Shown piece after piece: positions 23,282-35,811 of a stretch of DNA of 64,000 bases; positions within the stretch are counted from its first letter, which is position 1, and the number at the start of each line of letters is the position of its first letter. The position numbers and the translations under genes are program-made. The stretch is from Holtermannia corniformis (Eukaryota > Basidiomycota > Tremellomycetes > Holtermanniales): contig BCIJ01000037.1 of NCBI GenBank assembly GCA_001599935.1, positions 58,193-122,192 on the forward strand. The letters run 5' to 3'. The notes beneath the pieces are model-generated. The model was not told the DNA's origin. It searched no databases and saw nothing but the letters and a program-made list of their open reading frames with translations.

Positions 23282-25649
23282 ATGGCGCACCCGACTCTGC
23301 TCCAGTCCCAGACCGACGCCTTGCTCACCATCCTCAACCTCAATCAGCCGCCACCGACAGCCGGCTCGTCCTCGTCCGCAGCGTCCACGAGACCGACATC
23401 ACCCGTCGAACAGTCCCAGGGCCCGCTCGTGTGGAAGGTGCTCGTGCTCGATGATCTCAGCAAGGATGTGCTCGCGACCAGCCTGCGCGTGCAGGATCTC
23501 CGCGAGCAGGGAGTCACGCTCCACATGTATGTAGCAGCGGAGGGGACTTGGTGCAGGTGCTGAAGAGATCCATAGGCAACTGCATTCGCCGCGGCCGCCA
23601 CTGTCAGACGTCCCCGCCGTCTACTTTGTCTCGCCCACGCTGGCCAACATCAAGCGGATCGCGGCCGTCGGTCGAGATGGCTGCTGTGCATCACCTCGCT
23701 GACACGTACAGGACCTCAACCCGCCACTGTACTCGGCCTACCACCTCTCCTTCACCTCGTCCCTCCCGCGCGCGCTGCTTGAAGAGCTAGCAAGCCTCGT
23801 CCTCCAAGCAGACCCATCCGGCTCAACCGCCCAACTGATCCAATCAGTCCACGATCAGTACCTCGACTTTATCGTGCCGTCACCCAACCTCTTCTCGCTC
23901 CTGCCCAAACGCATCAAGGTCCCACCAACCGGACCCAAAGACAAGGAACGCGATGTTGACGCGCGCCCGAGCTATGTCGTGCTCAACGACCCCAAGGCGG
24001 GAGAGATCGAGATCGAGGAAGAGGTCGAGAGGATCGCAAAGGGCTTGTTCAGTGTGATCCAGACGATGAGTGAGTGCATGCTGATGGATTGGACTTTGAC
24101 TAATCGCAACCAGACGTCATCCCGCTCATCCGCTGCCCGCGAGGCAACGCGTCGGAAATGGTCGCGCGCAAGCTCGACGCAAAACTCAGAGATCACATTG
24201 CCTCGTCGCGATCAGAGTCGGCGGGCCTACAGCGGCCGCGTGAGTCGATCATCAGGACTCGACCGTATACTGACTCCCTCAGTCCTCGTCATCCTCGACC
24301 GCAACGTCGACCTGATCCCCATGCTGTCCCACTCGTGGACATACCAAGCGCTCGTACACGACGTGCTCGATATGAAGCTCAACAGGGTCACTGTCGAGGT
24401 TTGTGATCCATTCATTCACCCATTGCATCCACTGACAGCCCAGTCACCCGAGAATGGCAAACTGCAGAAAAAGTCGTACGACTTTGACGCCAAAGACTTT
24501 TTCTGGGCAAAGAACGCCGGCAACCCGTTCCCGCAGGTTGCCGAAGACATTGACGCCGAGCTGAACCGGTACAAGACGGATGCGGCAGAGATCACGCGCT
24601 CGACCGGCGTCAGCGACGTCAACGATGTTTCGCAAATGTGGGTGCTCCATGAGTAGCTTGACCGTGCTTACACCCGACCAGTGACTTTTCGTCCAACGCG
24701 GCCAACCTCAAGACGGCCATCACGGCACTGCCCGAGCTCACGGCGCGCAAGCACACGCTCGATACACACATGAACATTGCCACGGCCCTGTTGCAAGCCA
24801 TCAAGGAGCGCGGCCTCGACACGCTATTCCAAGTCGAAGAAGGCGCTGCCAAGCAAGCCAAAGCGACCATCCTCGCAACGATGCGAGGCCAGACGGACGA
24901 TCCGGACGTGACGGCGCACCCGACGCCCGAAGACCAGCTCCGGCTCGTCATCATCTACTTTCTCTCGGTCGCCGACCACGCGATCCCAAAGGAGGTCTTG
25001 CACGAGCTCGTGAACGCGCTCAAGGAGACGGGCGCGGATGTGTCAGCTCTGGAATACGTGAAAAAAGTCAGAGAGGTGACGAGGATGACGATGATGGCGA
25101 GTCAGCCGACGGTGGCGCCGCCAACGCAGGGTGGCGAATGGACGCGCGGGTTCAGCGTACTAGGTAACAGAGTGGGTCATAGCCTCACGTACAAGACCGA
25201 GCTGACGCTCGCAGATCACCGACCGCCTGCGTGAAGGCGGCATCACCGGCGTCGGACTCGACAACCTGATCTCGGGCGTGAAAAACTTTTTGCCCGCACG
25301 CAAAGAGTTGACCGTGACGCGCCTCGTGGAAGCCCTGATGGAACCCAGCACGGCGTCAACACAGGCCCTGCAAGATACAGACGACTACCTGCTGTTCGAC
25401 CCTCGCGCTAGTCGGTCTCGCGGGCCTGGCGGCGGAGCTGCCCGTCACCGCTCCCAGTTCCAAGATGCGATCGTCTTTGTCGTTGGCGGCGGAGGGTACG
25501 TGGAATATGGCAACTTGGTGGATTGGGCCGGACGGCAGCCGACGGCCGGGGCGGGTACGGCCGCAGGGAGGAAGAGGGTGGTGTATGGCAGCACGGAGAT
25601 CTTGAGTCCCGCAGCGTTTGTGAAATGCTTGGGCGAGTTGGGCGCTTAG
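23282..25649 (+). CDS. SLY1: Sec1/Munc18-family vesicle fusion protein Sly1
   Basis: Sly1 binds the syntaxin Sed5 and promotes ER-Golgi SNARE fusion. The N-terminus [20 protein letters not shown] is typical, followed by [20 protein letters not shown] and, after an intron, [19 protein letters not shown]. Later blocks include [59 protein letters not shown] and [26 protein letters not shown]-like (here [17 protein letters not shown]) and a C-terminal [16 protein letters not shown] complete the SM fold. VLVILDRN with [12 protein letters not shown] points to Sly1 over Sec1, Vps45 or Vps33. About eight introns. The downstream neighbour is convergent (200 bp). Confidence 0.92.
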
Positions 25650-25849
25650 AGTAGATGACGATGAGGACATTATGAGCGACCCGTGTGCGACATGGGTCTC
25701 AAAGGAGTGCGGGCGAGATTTCGGCCGGAGAATGGCTTCGTTGAGAAAGCTCGACGTGCTGTTGCTGCTGGTCCACGGCAGTACATACCCTCTCACTACA
25801 CTATGCACACTTCTGTCCGTAAGATCGATACTAGCATGCCTCGCCAAGC

Positions 25850-28723
25850 TTAGACTCTGCCCTCGCCTTTACGCCGCCGGTGGCCGACCTCAGGCAGCGC
25901 ATCAGCCAGATGGGCCATGCTCATCTGAGACTGCTCAGGGTAGAGCGAGAACGGCTCTGCTTGACGTTGAAAAGTCTCCAAAGCTACGTCGTCAGTGTGG
26001 CACAGGCTGCTTCGAGATCTGTACTGACTGCCGTTGTACTTTGCCCGTGGTGATTCAGGATCGGCCCACGAGACGCTGTGGCTCATACTCGGTCGAGTGG
26101 GTGCTCTGGATGTTCTGCGCTGCGGTTGCGGGTGCGCGTTGTATGCACCTAGCATGCGTGGATCGTAGCCTGGTGGAACGCCTGCGGGCGAGTAGCCAAC
26201 GGGCGGGCCTGCGAGTTCTGCAACGTGAACGGATCAGCATGACTCGTGACTGACAGACTACTCACCTCGACCTTCGACGTAGCCATAGTGCCCGAGACGG
26301 CCTTGCTTTGCTACCGTCGGGTCGTATGGCTGGGGCATGCCGTCGACGCCCGGCGTTGTCGGCGCAGCGCTTTGCGGGTAGCCGGTGGCCATTGGCACAG
26401 CCGCACCGACGTCCATGCTAGACATGCGACCCATCCCTGGACGTCCCTGGCCCGGGCCCATCATCATTCGAGGGTCGCCGCCCATGCCTGGGTACCCCGC
26501 CATGCCCATCCCTCCCATGCCCATCCCACCATAACCGCCCATGCCCATCCCCCACATTCCCGGATATCCCATCATTGGCTGCTGATAAGGGTTGAGTCCC
26601 GCTCCTGGGTTCCTGCAAGTAAACGTATCAGTGACTGCGACGTGCAACAAGTCACAATGTTGAGAGCAAGCGAGCGCGTCGGATCACATCTCAGATGTAC
26701 GCGTCCGCACGTAGCCATCCTTTGAGCGCGTTTGAAGACCGCTCGATGGCGTCAAGGGAGGGTGCGAACGCAAACAAGAACAGAGCTCACGAACATGAAG
26801 GCTGTGCTCGGACTCATCATGCCTTGGCCGAGACCGATGCCGATGCCTCCCATCGACATGCCTGGGACGCCTCCACCTCCACCGCCCATGCCTGCACCGC
26901 CACCGAAGCCGCCGATGGCGAGTCCTTGTAGCAGGCTATGGTTGTGTGCGGCAGAGAGACCCATGCCTCCCGCGCCGGCAGCAGCTCGAGCCGCGGGGTT
27001 GCCCATCGGATACGCCTGAGGCGAGAGGCCGTGCATGCTCGTCGTTGTTGCGAGCGGTAGCGACAACCATGGCAGGCTACGAGTGTAGTACCACTTGCTA
27101 CATGCGTCGCGTCGTGCAAAGGACACTGAAAGGTATGGCTTGCTCAAGGAGGGGCGATCGCACACGGAAAGGCACTTACATGGCGTCCTCTTCCGTCGCT
27201 TGCGAGCCGACGACCGAAGCGCGGGCAGGGATTGCGCCATGTTCCGAAGGAGGGGCAGCGCGCGTCGGTCGATCCAGCCTGGGCATAGGGTAAGTTGACG
27301 AGGCTGGCAGTGACATTGAACTCACTGAGATCCTTTACCGTCCCCAGGCATGGCCCGCGCAGGTGCCGTGGCCTTTGTCGAGTCTCCTTGATCGCCCTGC
27401 TCGGCCGTGTCCGCTGTGCTCCACGCATAGGGGTTGCCCATGGCGTCACCACCGTACATGGCAGGGTCCCAGTAACCGGCCTGTTGAGCGGCCCACATCT
27501 CCTGCATGTGCGCTTGCTGCATTTCGTCTGGCATGCCTTGATACCACTGTGGGTACTGCCACGGGTTCCCTGCGTATCCAGCATACGCCGAGTGCGGGTC
27601 GCCACCCATCATCTCGCTCGGGTAGGGCGAGCTGGGAACGCCGCCCCAATCCTCGTACATCCTCGGTATGGCCTTTTCGCGCTCGCGATTCCCATAGCCT
27701 CGCGGGCGATCATGCCATCTTGGATCCTCGCGATGCTTGCGCTCTGCTCGGTCCGCCTTGAGCCATTCACGGTACGCTTTGGCGTCTTCGCTCTGCTGGC
27801 GCGGTTGCCCGTACGCCGAGGGCTCGGTCAGCGTCTCGGTCGAGCTGTCTGATGACTGGGTATCATCGTCGTCAAGATCCCGCTTGGGTGGCGCGGGTGA
27901 CGGGATCGGTTCGGGCAAGTCGGTCTTGGGCTGGTTGAACGCCAGTGACTCGTGCTCTCGCGCAGGGTGCAGGCGAGGCCTTATGCCCTGCAAGGGAGGG
28001 TTCGTCAGCGGAGTAAGAATACGCTATCTCGCCATCGCTCGACGATACGACGCGAGCGCACGCCATTGGAAACGTGAAAGGAGACCGATAAGACTCGACT
28101 AACGCTGGGTTCGGTTTGGGACAATGGACGGGTGGAGTGAAGAGGGCAGAGTGCCACACGTAGCTATCGATGCGCAGCGCAAGAAGCAGACGTACCACAT
28201 GCACAGAGGTCACACCGCTCGGAGCTGCTCTGATCGGTCGGCGAGGAAACGGCGGAGGATACGCTGATCGGTACATCAGCGGCAAGCGTCTGGGCGCGAG
28301 TTTTGCCACCCGTACCAATCTGCCTCTCAGTCTCTGGCCCCTTTTCCTTCTGCTTTGCACCACGAGCACCCCGAGGTCCAGTCTCGGCGCCGTCACCGTC
28401 TCCATCAACCTGACGATCCAGTTGATCCTTCATCCACGTTTGCTCGTATCGCGAATGATTCGGTACCGTCTGTGCGCGCGGCATCTCGTCACGGCTCGCT
28501 GCGAGGCGAAGCGACGAGGGCGGTATCTGCGAGCGTGGCCGCTCAGCGGGGCTGCTTGGTCGACGATCTCCAGCATCGCCTCCGCGCAGACTGGCAGTCG
28601 AAGGCCTCGTGGATAACTTGGACGGCGAAGCTGCGGGCCGGTCTTCCCGGTTGATCAACTCCGATCTCTTCCAAGAACCGACTCACGATGCTGAGAGCGA
28701 CCCGGTGACGCTTCCATCTTCAT
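25850..28723 (-). CDS. Large low-complexity protein of unknown function
   Basis: I do not recognise this protein. The proposed start MKMEASPGRSQH joins across a 44-nt intron (28,643-28,686) to a Ser/Pro/Arg-rich region. A charged segment follows (KAYREWLKADRAERKHRED), then a Tyr/Trp/Gln/Met-rich part (WQYPQWYQGMPDEMQQAHMQ). Next comes a strongly Met/Gly-rich run at 26,440-26,590 in which MGMGG-type words repeat, with proline stretches. The C-terminus has SWADPESPRAKYNG, then SLYPEQSQMSMAHLADALPE. No membrane span or catalytic motif is visible. Composition suggests an intrinsically disordered protein, perhaps RNA-associated, but this is only an impression. Roughly seven introns. Codon use matches its neighbours, so I judge it a real gene. 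Confidence 0.7.
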
Positions 28724-29088
28724 TCCACTCGAATGGCAAAGACTCTCCTATGGTCAAATGAGTCGCGACCCATCGTGCGCACCAGGGACAGGGCATAGAG
28801 TGTCCTTCAACCGGCACCGGGACTGTGCGTCCTTTGCTTGCCTGATGCGGCGTCCGCTGTACGCACGATGCATCAGTGTGTTCTGATCGGGTCCCCTGAT
28901 GCCATGCATGCTTCTAACGGTACTTTGTACCCATGGCAGAGACAGCCAAAGAGGAAGAGGCCATAGTCGGTGTGCAGGATGTTTGGTTCGGACGGAAGTG
29001 AGCACGGCGCCACGTCATTCCGCTCGAATCCCGCCAGTCGCCAGCAGCAAGACGGTCCACAGCATACACGGACTGTTGCACGCTCATC

Positions 29089-30417
29089 ATGGCTTCCAAC
29101 GACTGGTTCACCCAGTCGATCGGCAGCAGGATCACTCCCCAGGGCGTGGGCTCACCCTCCACGTCGTTTGCAACGCCGCAGCGACGGTCAATCCGTGGCT
29201 CAGCCTATCCTCACCAGCACGGTCTCGTCGACGATGACGACCTCGACCCAGAGGATGCGCGGCTTGCGGCGGGCATCACTTACTTGCCGAGCTTTGGCTC
29301 CACACCACAGGGTCGCGCTGCAATGGTCAGTGGGGTCGTCGTTCGGCATAGACTTGGGCTTGACACAACACAGGCGTCGTCCCCAGCTGGTGCAAACTCG
29401 GGCCTTGGCGGCTCACACCCAGGCAACTCGCCACTCCTACCCAGCTCGCAGCCTCGGAGAGCATCACCTACCAACCGCTTTGCCCCGGGTGGGGTGTTTG
29501 GTGCAAGCGATCGGTGCGTCATCTGGCAGACTCGCGCGCTGACTCCAACAGGACTTCGCCACGCGCATCGCCTCGACGAGGCACTCTTCCCTCTGCGTCT
29601 GTGCCTATCAACATCGACGAGGACGCACCACCAACCGCAACTCTTGACGAGAGTCTGAGTAGTCTGCCAGCCGCTCGCAGCCCAGAGACAAGAGTCGGTC
29701 TGCTATTCATCAATCGGCCTGCAACTGACACACGCAGCTCATGCAGTCAACAAGCGGTTACACGTAAGTATCCACACGCCATGGTGTCGCCGTCTCACCA
29801 TACTCTAGCTCCCCCATTGCCCAGACTTCCCAGCCCCTGCCCACGACTACCTCGTTGCACGTGTACGGCCCGCCGCCTCACCTCTTACCTGAACTCCGCC
29901 GCTACCTCGAACAATGCGGCACAGTGCTCTCCCTCGTCCCGGGTCCTGAAGAGTCCAACTGGATCACGGTGACGTACGCCAACGAGTGGGAAGCCGCTCT
30001 GCTCCTCCGGCGCAACGGCGACATTGTCGGCGGCAAGTGGCTACTCGGCGTCAAGCTCGCCGGGCCGGGAAGTCTTGCCGGCTGCTCGCTCCTGACCAAC
30101 AGCGGCGCACAGCCCCAGACATCAACAGCGCAATCTGCTCCGCCGTCATTTGCCGCGGGCATCGGAACACCCGTCAAAGTCGTACCGGCCAACGCGACCA
30201 GCGTGTTCAAGCCGAGAACAGGGTTCGCCGCGACTTCATCCCACTTGACAGACGCTGCGGATTACGATTGGGATGAACGGACAGCGGCGCCTGCGGGTCA
30301 CGGACAGGCGTTCCAATCGGGCTTCTTTGGTCGTGTGGGCGAGCTCGTGGTCAGTCCATGGCCGTCTGTGAGGTTGATGAGCATAAGCTGACGCTCGACT
30401 GTCAGTTTGGTCGTTGA
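29089..30417 (+). CDS. NUP53: Nucleoporin Nup53/Nup35 (RRM_Nup35 domain)
   Basis: Nup53 is a linker nucleoporin of the inner ring that binds membrane and Nup170/Nup155. A Ser/Pro/Gly-rich N-terminal half (from MASNDWFTQSIGSRITPQG) is followed by the dimerising RRM-like domain at about 29,850-30,080. That domain reads VYGPPPHLLPELRRYLEQCG, NWITVTYANEWEAALLLRRN and GGKWLLGVKL. The last intron (30,349-30,405) joins GFFGRVGELV to a final exon FGR-stop. This gives the short amphipathic C-terminus ending in VFG that Nup53 uses to bind membrane, and supports the model. An upstream open segment at 28,934 (MAETAKEEEAIVGVQDVWF) ends in a perfect GTGAGC donor and may be a first exon, so the true start could be there. 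Confidence 0.87.
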
Positions 30418-30597
30418 AATCGTCCGCGCCATGTAGCCGCATGTATACGATCTGTACGAGCACCTAGCAACCGACTAGCACTGCTGCGCTGCCGTGCTAG
30501 GTGGATCGGCTTTGGCCGCATCGTGCTGCTCATGTCATCATCTCTCTGGCGAGCAATCCGTTTGCAAAGCCCATTCACAGCTCGGCACACCCACACC

Positions 30598-31886
30598 ATG
30601 ACTTCTCATGCTTCGCCAGCTGGTGTCTCGCGCGTTGCATTGATCCAGATCAGGTCAACAAACAATGTGCAGCGGAATCTAGACGTGTCGACCAAAGTTA
30701 TCCGTAAAGCTGTCAAAGCCGGAGCAACAGTCTGTCAAGGATACTTCATCGCCCCAATCATCTGATAATTGCAACAGGCAGCTTTTCTACCTGAAGCAGC
30801 CGACTTTATCGCCACGTCCGACCAAGAGTGCTTTGACCTGTCCTCGCCGCTGTCAGCGCACACGTACACGCGCGGCCTTCAGACCTTGGCCAGAGAGCTC
30901 GCGATATCCATCGCGGCCGGTGTACATGAGCTCCCAGAGAAAGAAGAAGACGATCAAGAGCCCAAAGGGAGCTTGAGAGTCTACAACACCCATGTGTTGA
31001 TTGATCCGCAAGGACGTCTTCAGGCTCGCTACCGCAAGGTTGGTGCGAGCTTTGCGTTCAACCGGAGTACGCTAGCTGAGTCGACGCCGTAGCTTCACTT
31101 GTTCGACGTTGAACTTGCCCAGCCTGCGAACGCGGACGGTACCCAGCCGCCACCGAGAAAGACGGGCGAGTCGGTCCGAATCAAGCGCGGGAAAGAGATT
31201 GTGCCCCCTCAAGACATTGCGGGCGTCGGCAAGGTCGGTCTTGAAATCTGCTACGATCTACGGTACGCGCTTGGTATGCTCAAGCCATGTCGTATCGGAT
31301 GGTGATGCCAATCCCAGGTTCCCGGAACTCCATGCCATCTTGACGCGGCAAGGCGCCGAGATCCTGACGTTTCCTTCGGCGTTCACGCTCAAGACGGGCA
31401 AGGATCACTGGGGTGTGTAGCCGAGTACTGCTTACTGTACGCTGATGGGTTGTACGCATAGCAACACTTTTGGTACGTCGACTTGCCAGAACCGCTCACC
31501 GCCTCATCTCGTGCAGCGCGCCACTGCGATTCAGTACCAGGTCTACGTCCTTGCACCGGCGCAGTATGGTGCACATAACCCGTCACGCTCGTCTTGGGGC
31601 GAGACGATAGCCTTTGACCCTTGGGGACGACCGTTAGGTAGTCTCCGTAGTGTCGAAGATGGGGCCGGTGAGGGGCAAACGCTCGAGGACATTGCACAGA
31701 TCTACGACGAGGGCGGCGAGTACCTCCTCGTACCGATAGAATTGGGGACAGTCGCGTGAGTGTGGCGCTAGCCCCTGTATCGTGCTAACCACCGGCAGCG
31801 CAACGAGGAAGCAGATCCCACTCGCAGTGCAAAAGCGGACCGACATCTATGGAGTCGTAGGAGACGGTCCGAAATACGACTCGTAG
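30598..31886 (+). CDS. NIT2: Nitrilase-family amidase, Nit2/NIT1 type (deaminated glutathione amidase)
   Basis: This carbon-nitrogen hydrolase family enzyme probably repairs deaminated glutathione, as yeast Nit2 and mammalian NIT1 do. It starts MTSHASPAGVSRVALIQIRS. The catalytic triad is visible: Glu in AFLPEAADFI, Lys in GRLQARYRKVHLFDV and the nucleophile Cys in VGLEICYDLRFPELH. GAEILTFPSAFTLKTG, RATAIQYQVYVLAPAQYG and FDPWGRPLG follow, with a C-terminal IPLAVQKRTDIYG. About six short introns must be removed; one interrupts the motif between CYDLR and FPELH. It is tandem to NUP53 (180 bp) and convergent with cyclophilin-40 (63 bp). Confidence 0.9.
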
Positions 31887-31949
31887 GACGCCAAACCTTG
31901 CATCGCTATGCTATAGACATGCTCGTGAATTTCCTATCCTCCACCGTGC

Positions 31950-33347
31950 TCACGCAAACATCTTGGCGTAAGCCTTCTTTTCGCGCTCGCGCTTCTCACG
32001 GCGCCGCGTCTCGACCTCGCGCAGTGCTTTGGTCACACCGCCGTCTCCCGGTGCGAGTGCCAGGGCTTGCTTGAGGTCCTTCTCGGCCTCATCGTCGTCC
32101 TTGGTCTGGATCTTGCCAAGTGCACGGCGGTATAGAGCCTTGGCCTTCTCGGCATCCGACAGGGGCGAAAGCGCGAGCGCGCGGGATGTAAGCGTGACAG
32201 CGAGGTGGCCGGCGGGCGGTGAGGCCTTCAGTGCGGCCAGGGCGGCGTTCGTCAACAGTGGAAAGCGACTGTAGAGTCAGTCGAAGATCAAGCCCGCATA
32301 CGAATACTGACAGGCTGCGGTACAACTCGACGAGCTCGGCTGAGGCATCATCGGGAAGAACGGGGTGCACATCCAAGTATCGAAGGGCCTTCTGGTACTT
32401 GTCCAAAGCGATTACAAACTGTCCAGCCTTGAACTCCCTGCACGCCGTCAACGTCACTGGCAGCCAGTGTGAGAACACCTACTTGGTTCCAACTTCCTTC
32501 AACTTGGTTGCCACGCCAAGCGCCTCCTCGGGCTTTTCAGCGTCGATGCTCTCCTCGTCATCCGGGTAGTCCTCCCAGACGTCCTCACCGTTGGCGCCTG
32601 CCTGCGCCTGAGCCTCAGCTCGCTTCGCCTGCTCGGCGGCAATGTCCTCGGGGCTCAGAACGCCAGCAGCCGAAATGACTACAGGCTCGTTCGGCTTGTC
32701 GCTGACCGTCGGTAGGTTCTCAATGAAGCGGACGAGGCCTTTGTTCGACCTGAGGGCACCAAAGACGACGTGCTTGCCGTCAAGGTGAGGAGTCGCGACG
32801 CTGGAATCGGTCAATGTTCATTCAGCGATCTGTTGCGTACTCACGTCGTGATGAAGAATTGCGATCCTGCAATGGTGTGAATGTGCTTTCGACGTCCTCG
32901 GTCAGTGCTCACCGTTTGTGCCGGGACCCGCGTTGGCCATGGACAGCAAGAAGGGACGATCGTGCTTCAATTCAAAATTCTCGTCCTCAAACTTCTCGCC
33001 ATAGATTGACTCGCCGCCGGTGCCGTTGTGGTTCGTCTGCAGTTCTTCAGCACAGTCTCTCGGGCCACAGCTGGACCAACATAGTCACCACCTTGCAGCA
33101 TGAACCCTGTGCAGTTTCAGCTCCGCAAAATTGTAAACTGGCACTACTGACCCTTGATGCAGCGGTGGAACGAAGAGCCGACATATGTCTTCTTGACGCC
33201 CTGCGAGGTCTCGCCACCTTCTCCGGTACAGAGCTGTCGAAAGTTCTCAGCCGTCTTGGGTACGACATCGCTGAAGAGCTCGAAAGTCAACCGGCCCTTG
33301 GGCTGGCCGCCGACAGTGATGTCAAAGTAGCAGATGGGGTTGACCAT
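31950..33347 (-). CDS. CPR6: Cyclophilin-40 (peptidyl-prolyl isomerase with TPR domain)
   Basis: This is an Hsp90 co-chaperone with an N-terminal PPIase and C-terminal tetratricopeptide repeats. The PPIase starts [19 protein letters not shown] and carries [29 protein letters not shown] with the catalytic Arg, and [30 protein letters not shown] completes it. An acidic linker ([18 protein letters not shown]) leads to TPR helices such as [20 protein letters not shown] and [20 protein letters not shown], ending [12 protein letters not shown]6 and CPR7 are paralogues in yeast; the intact PPIase favours Cpr6, and the symbol only means this family. Several short introns split the PPIase half. Confidence 0.9.
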
Positions 33348-33573
33348 TTGTTGAGAGTATGAGAGACCGCAGTGAGTAGTTGCTGAGCTCTCTTCGTGCG
33401 CTGAGGATGTCGTGCAAGCTGATTGTTCCAGAATGTGCCACGTGGCGTTGGTAGTGTGGCAGTTCTGCATGGGGGCGGATGTATCAATGCGGCAATGGCG
33501 CAACGAGCCAGTCAGTACTGGTTCATGCTGAAGCTGCGATAATGTACATATGCGTGCCGAATCTAAATACCAC

Positions 33574-35414
33574 CTATGGCGATGAGCTGAAGAGCTGTCA
33601 GCACCAACTCGGTAGCGTGCGGTGTGAGCCTACCTTGTCGACTTGATACTCCTGGATACCATCACGGCCGCCTTCCCTGCCAAAGCCAGACTGCTTGACA
33701 CCGCCGAAGGGAATGCACGGCTGCGAAAGGACACCAGTGTTCACTGCGACCATGCCGACCTTCATCGCCTCTGATACCCGATGTACGCGGCTGACGTCTT
33801 GGGTGTAGAAGTAGCCAGCAAGTCCATGCTCGGTGTCATTGGCGAGTTTGATCACCTCGTCCTCAGATTCGAACTTGAACAAGGCGGCCAATGGGCCGAA
33901 CGTCTCTTCGGAGTTGAGCAGTGCATCGGCGGAGACGTTGACCAAGACGGTCGGTTCGAAGAACGACCCTTCGCCACGCTTGCCACCTTGCAGAACCTTC
34001 GCACCGCGTTCGACGGCGTCTTCGACGTGACGCTTGACCTTGTCGGCGCCGCGCGCGTTGACGAGGGGCCCAATGTTGACACCTTCGGTGAAGGGATCGC
34101 CAGACACAAAAGTGGCGACCTTGTCGGCGAGCAGCTTGGCGAACTTGTCGTAAACACCACTTTGAACGTAGATACGGTTCTGCCAGTGGTCAGCTTGCGC
34201 GTCGATCAGTAATGCTAGGTTACTCACGGCGCAGACACAGGTTTGACCAGTCGCACGGAATTTGCTGGCAACCACTCCTTCAATTGCACCTGCCAGATTG
34301 GCGTCATTGAAGACGACGAAACTGCAGTTGCGTCAAAACTGGAGGACTGCGATATCACTCGGCTCACGGTGCGTTACCGCCGAGCTCGAAGCTGAGCTTC
34401 TTGAGTGTAGACGAACTCTGCTTCATCAACAGCCGCCCGACCGCGGTCGACCCAGTGAAGGAGATCTTGGCAACATCAGGGCTAGTGCAGTTCATCAGCC
34501 ATGTCCGACTGAGTAGTCAACGACTCACCTCTCGCAGATCTCAAGTCCACAGTCGGCCTCGCGCTCGCCCTTGTCGACCGTCACGACGTTGACCACACCC
34601 TTGGGAATACCGACGCGCTCGCACAGGACTGCCATGGCGAGTGCCGAAAACGGAGTCTCGGCAGGCGCCTTGATCACCACGGTGCAGCCGGCGGCAAGAG
34701 CTGGAGCAAGCTTGCGGGTGATCATAGCGTTAGGAAAGTTCCTGTTATGACATCAGCTCTGAATCGTGGTGTGACAACAGCTACTGACCACGGGGTGATG
34801 AGACCGCAAACGCCGATGGGCTGCTTGATGATGGTGTTGCGAAGACCCTTGACCGCCGATGGAACAGTATGACCATATGTCCTTTGCGAAGTCAGCAATG
34901 TCCAGGGTGCTCAGATTGTACCCACCGAACAGCTTCGGCGGCGAACCACTCCAAAAAGCCAGCACCGTACGCAATCTCCCCCTTGCCCTCAGAGATTGGC
35001 TTGCCGTTCTCAGCAGTGAGAATGATTGCAAGATCATCGGCGTTTGCCCGCATCTCAGCGAGAAGAGCATAGAGGAACGATTGGCGCTCGTATGCGGTCA
35101 ATGCTGACCAGGCGGGAAGGGCAGTCTTGGCGGCGTCCTGATTGCATCAGGAATCATTCACCCTCGGTTCACCCGACGTACTATGGCCTCCTTGATTTGC
35201 GACCTTGGCATGTTGGGCACCTGACCCATGCTCATGTTGTTGGCGGGGTTCTCGACGGAGAACGTCACGCCGTCGCCGCTCGACACCCATTGACCGTTGA
35301 TGTACCCTTTAGTCACGAACAGGCTAGCATCTTGAAGCTTGGCGAGATCAGCGCTGCGCACGAGAAGGATCACGGACGCACCTTGGGCAAGGCGGTCGCG
35401 TTGGCAGACACCAT
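33574..35414 (-). CDS. UGA2: Succinate-semialdehyde dehydrogenase
   Basis: This aldehyde dehydrogenase oxidises succinate semialdehyde to succinate, the last step of GABA catabolism. Starting [11 protein letters not shown], it continues after an intron [18 protein letters not shown]. Further motifs are [58 protein letters not shown], the catalytic Glu in [15 protein letters not shown] and the nucleophile in [17 protein letters not shown]. The Cys-Val-Cys pair in GQTCVC is the hallmark of SSADH over other ALDHs. The end is [16 protein letters not shown], then EYQVDKLFSSSP. About eight introns. It is the first member of the 33.5-44.8 kb catabolic cluster and shares a promoter with the tartrate-dehydrogenase-like gene. 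Confidence 0.92.
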
Positions 35415-35811
35415 GTTGATAGCAGTCGAGTAGAACCTGCCTCGTTTCAAAACTAGCGAGAACAGCGTGGAGCTTTGAATCTTGGTTTCGTGATGTGATT
35501 GATAGTTATCGTTGGCCTCTTGTCAAGCTCTGACTGGTCCAGCAATACCCGTGACTGAGCGGTGCAGGCGACCGGTCCCTCGGCACGAAGTCACCTCGGC
35601 AACGTCCATCGCTTGCGATTCGCGCCCTGACGCGAGCATCGCACTTCCGGTTTTCCGATCGTCTACCGCCAAATCCGTTCGGGCTTGACTTCGGCCGGAG
35701 ATAGATTGCCGAAACGTCACGCGCTTCGGTCAAAATCAGCTGATCGTTATTGCTGGCAGTGTCTGGCTGGATCAAGACTACGCTCTTCTTTAGCGAAAGA
35801 ATTTACTAAGC
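35415..35811. promoter_or_regulatory. Divergent promoter with paired GATA sites (SSADH / tartrate-DH-like)
   Basis: This 397-bp gap lies between outward-facing start codons. It contains GATAGTTATC at 35,501-35,510, a GATA and its reverse complement separated by 2 bp, and a further AGATAGA at about 35,700. Such pairs are the usual targets of fungal AreA/Nit2-type GATA factors in nitrogen metabolism. The motif is seen; the function is inferred. Confidence 0.5.

Noticed and set aside
27295..27852. A 185-residue plus-strand open frame with Leu/Val-rich segments
   Set aside because: It is antisense to the low-complexity gene at 25,850-28,723, whose minus-strand product is better supported.
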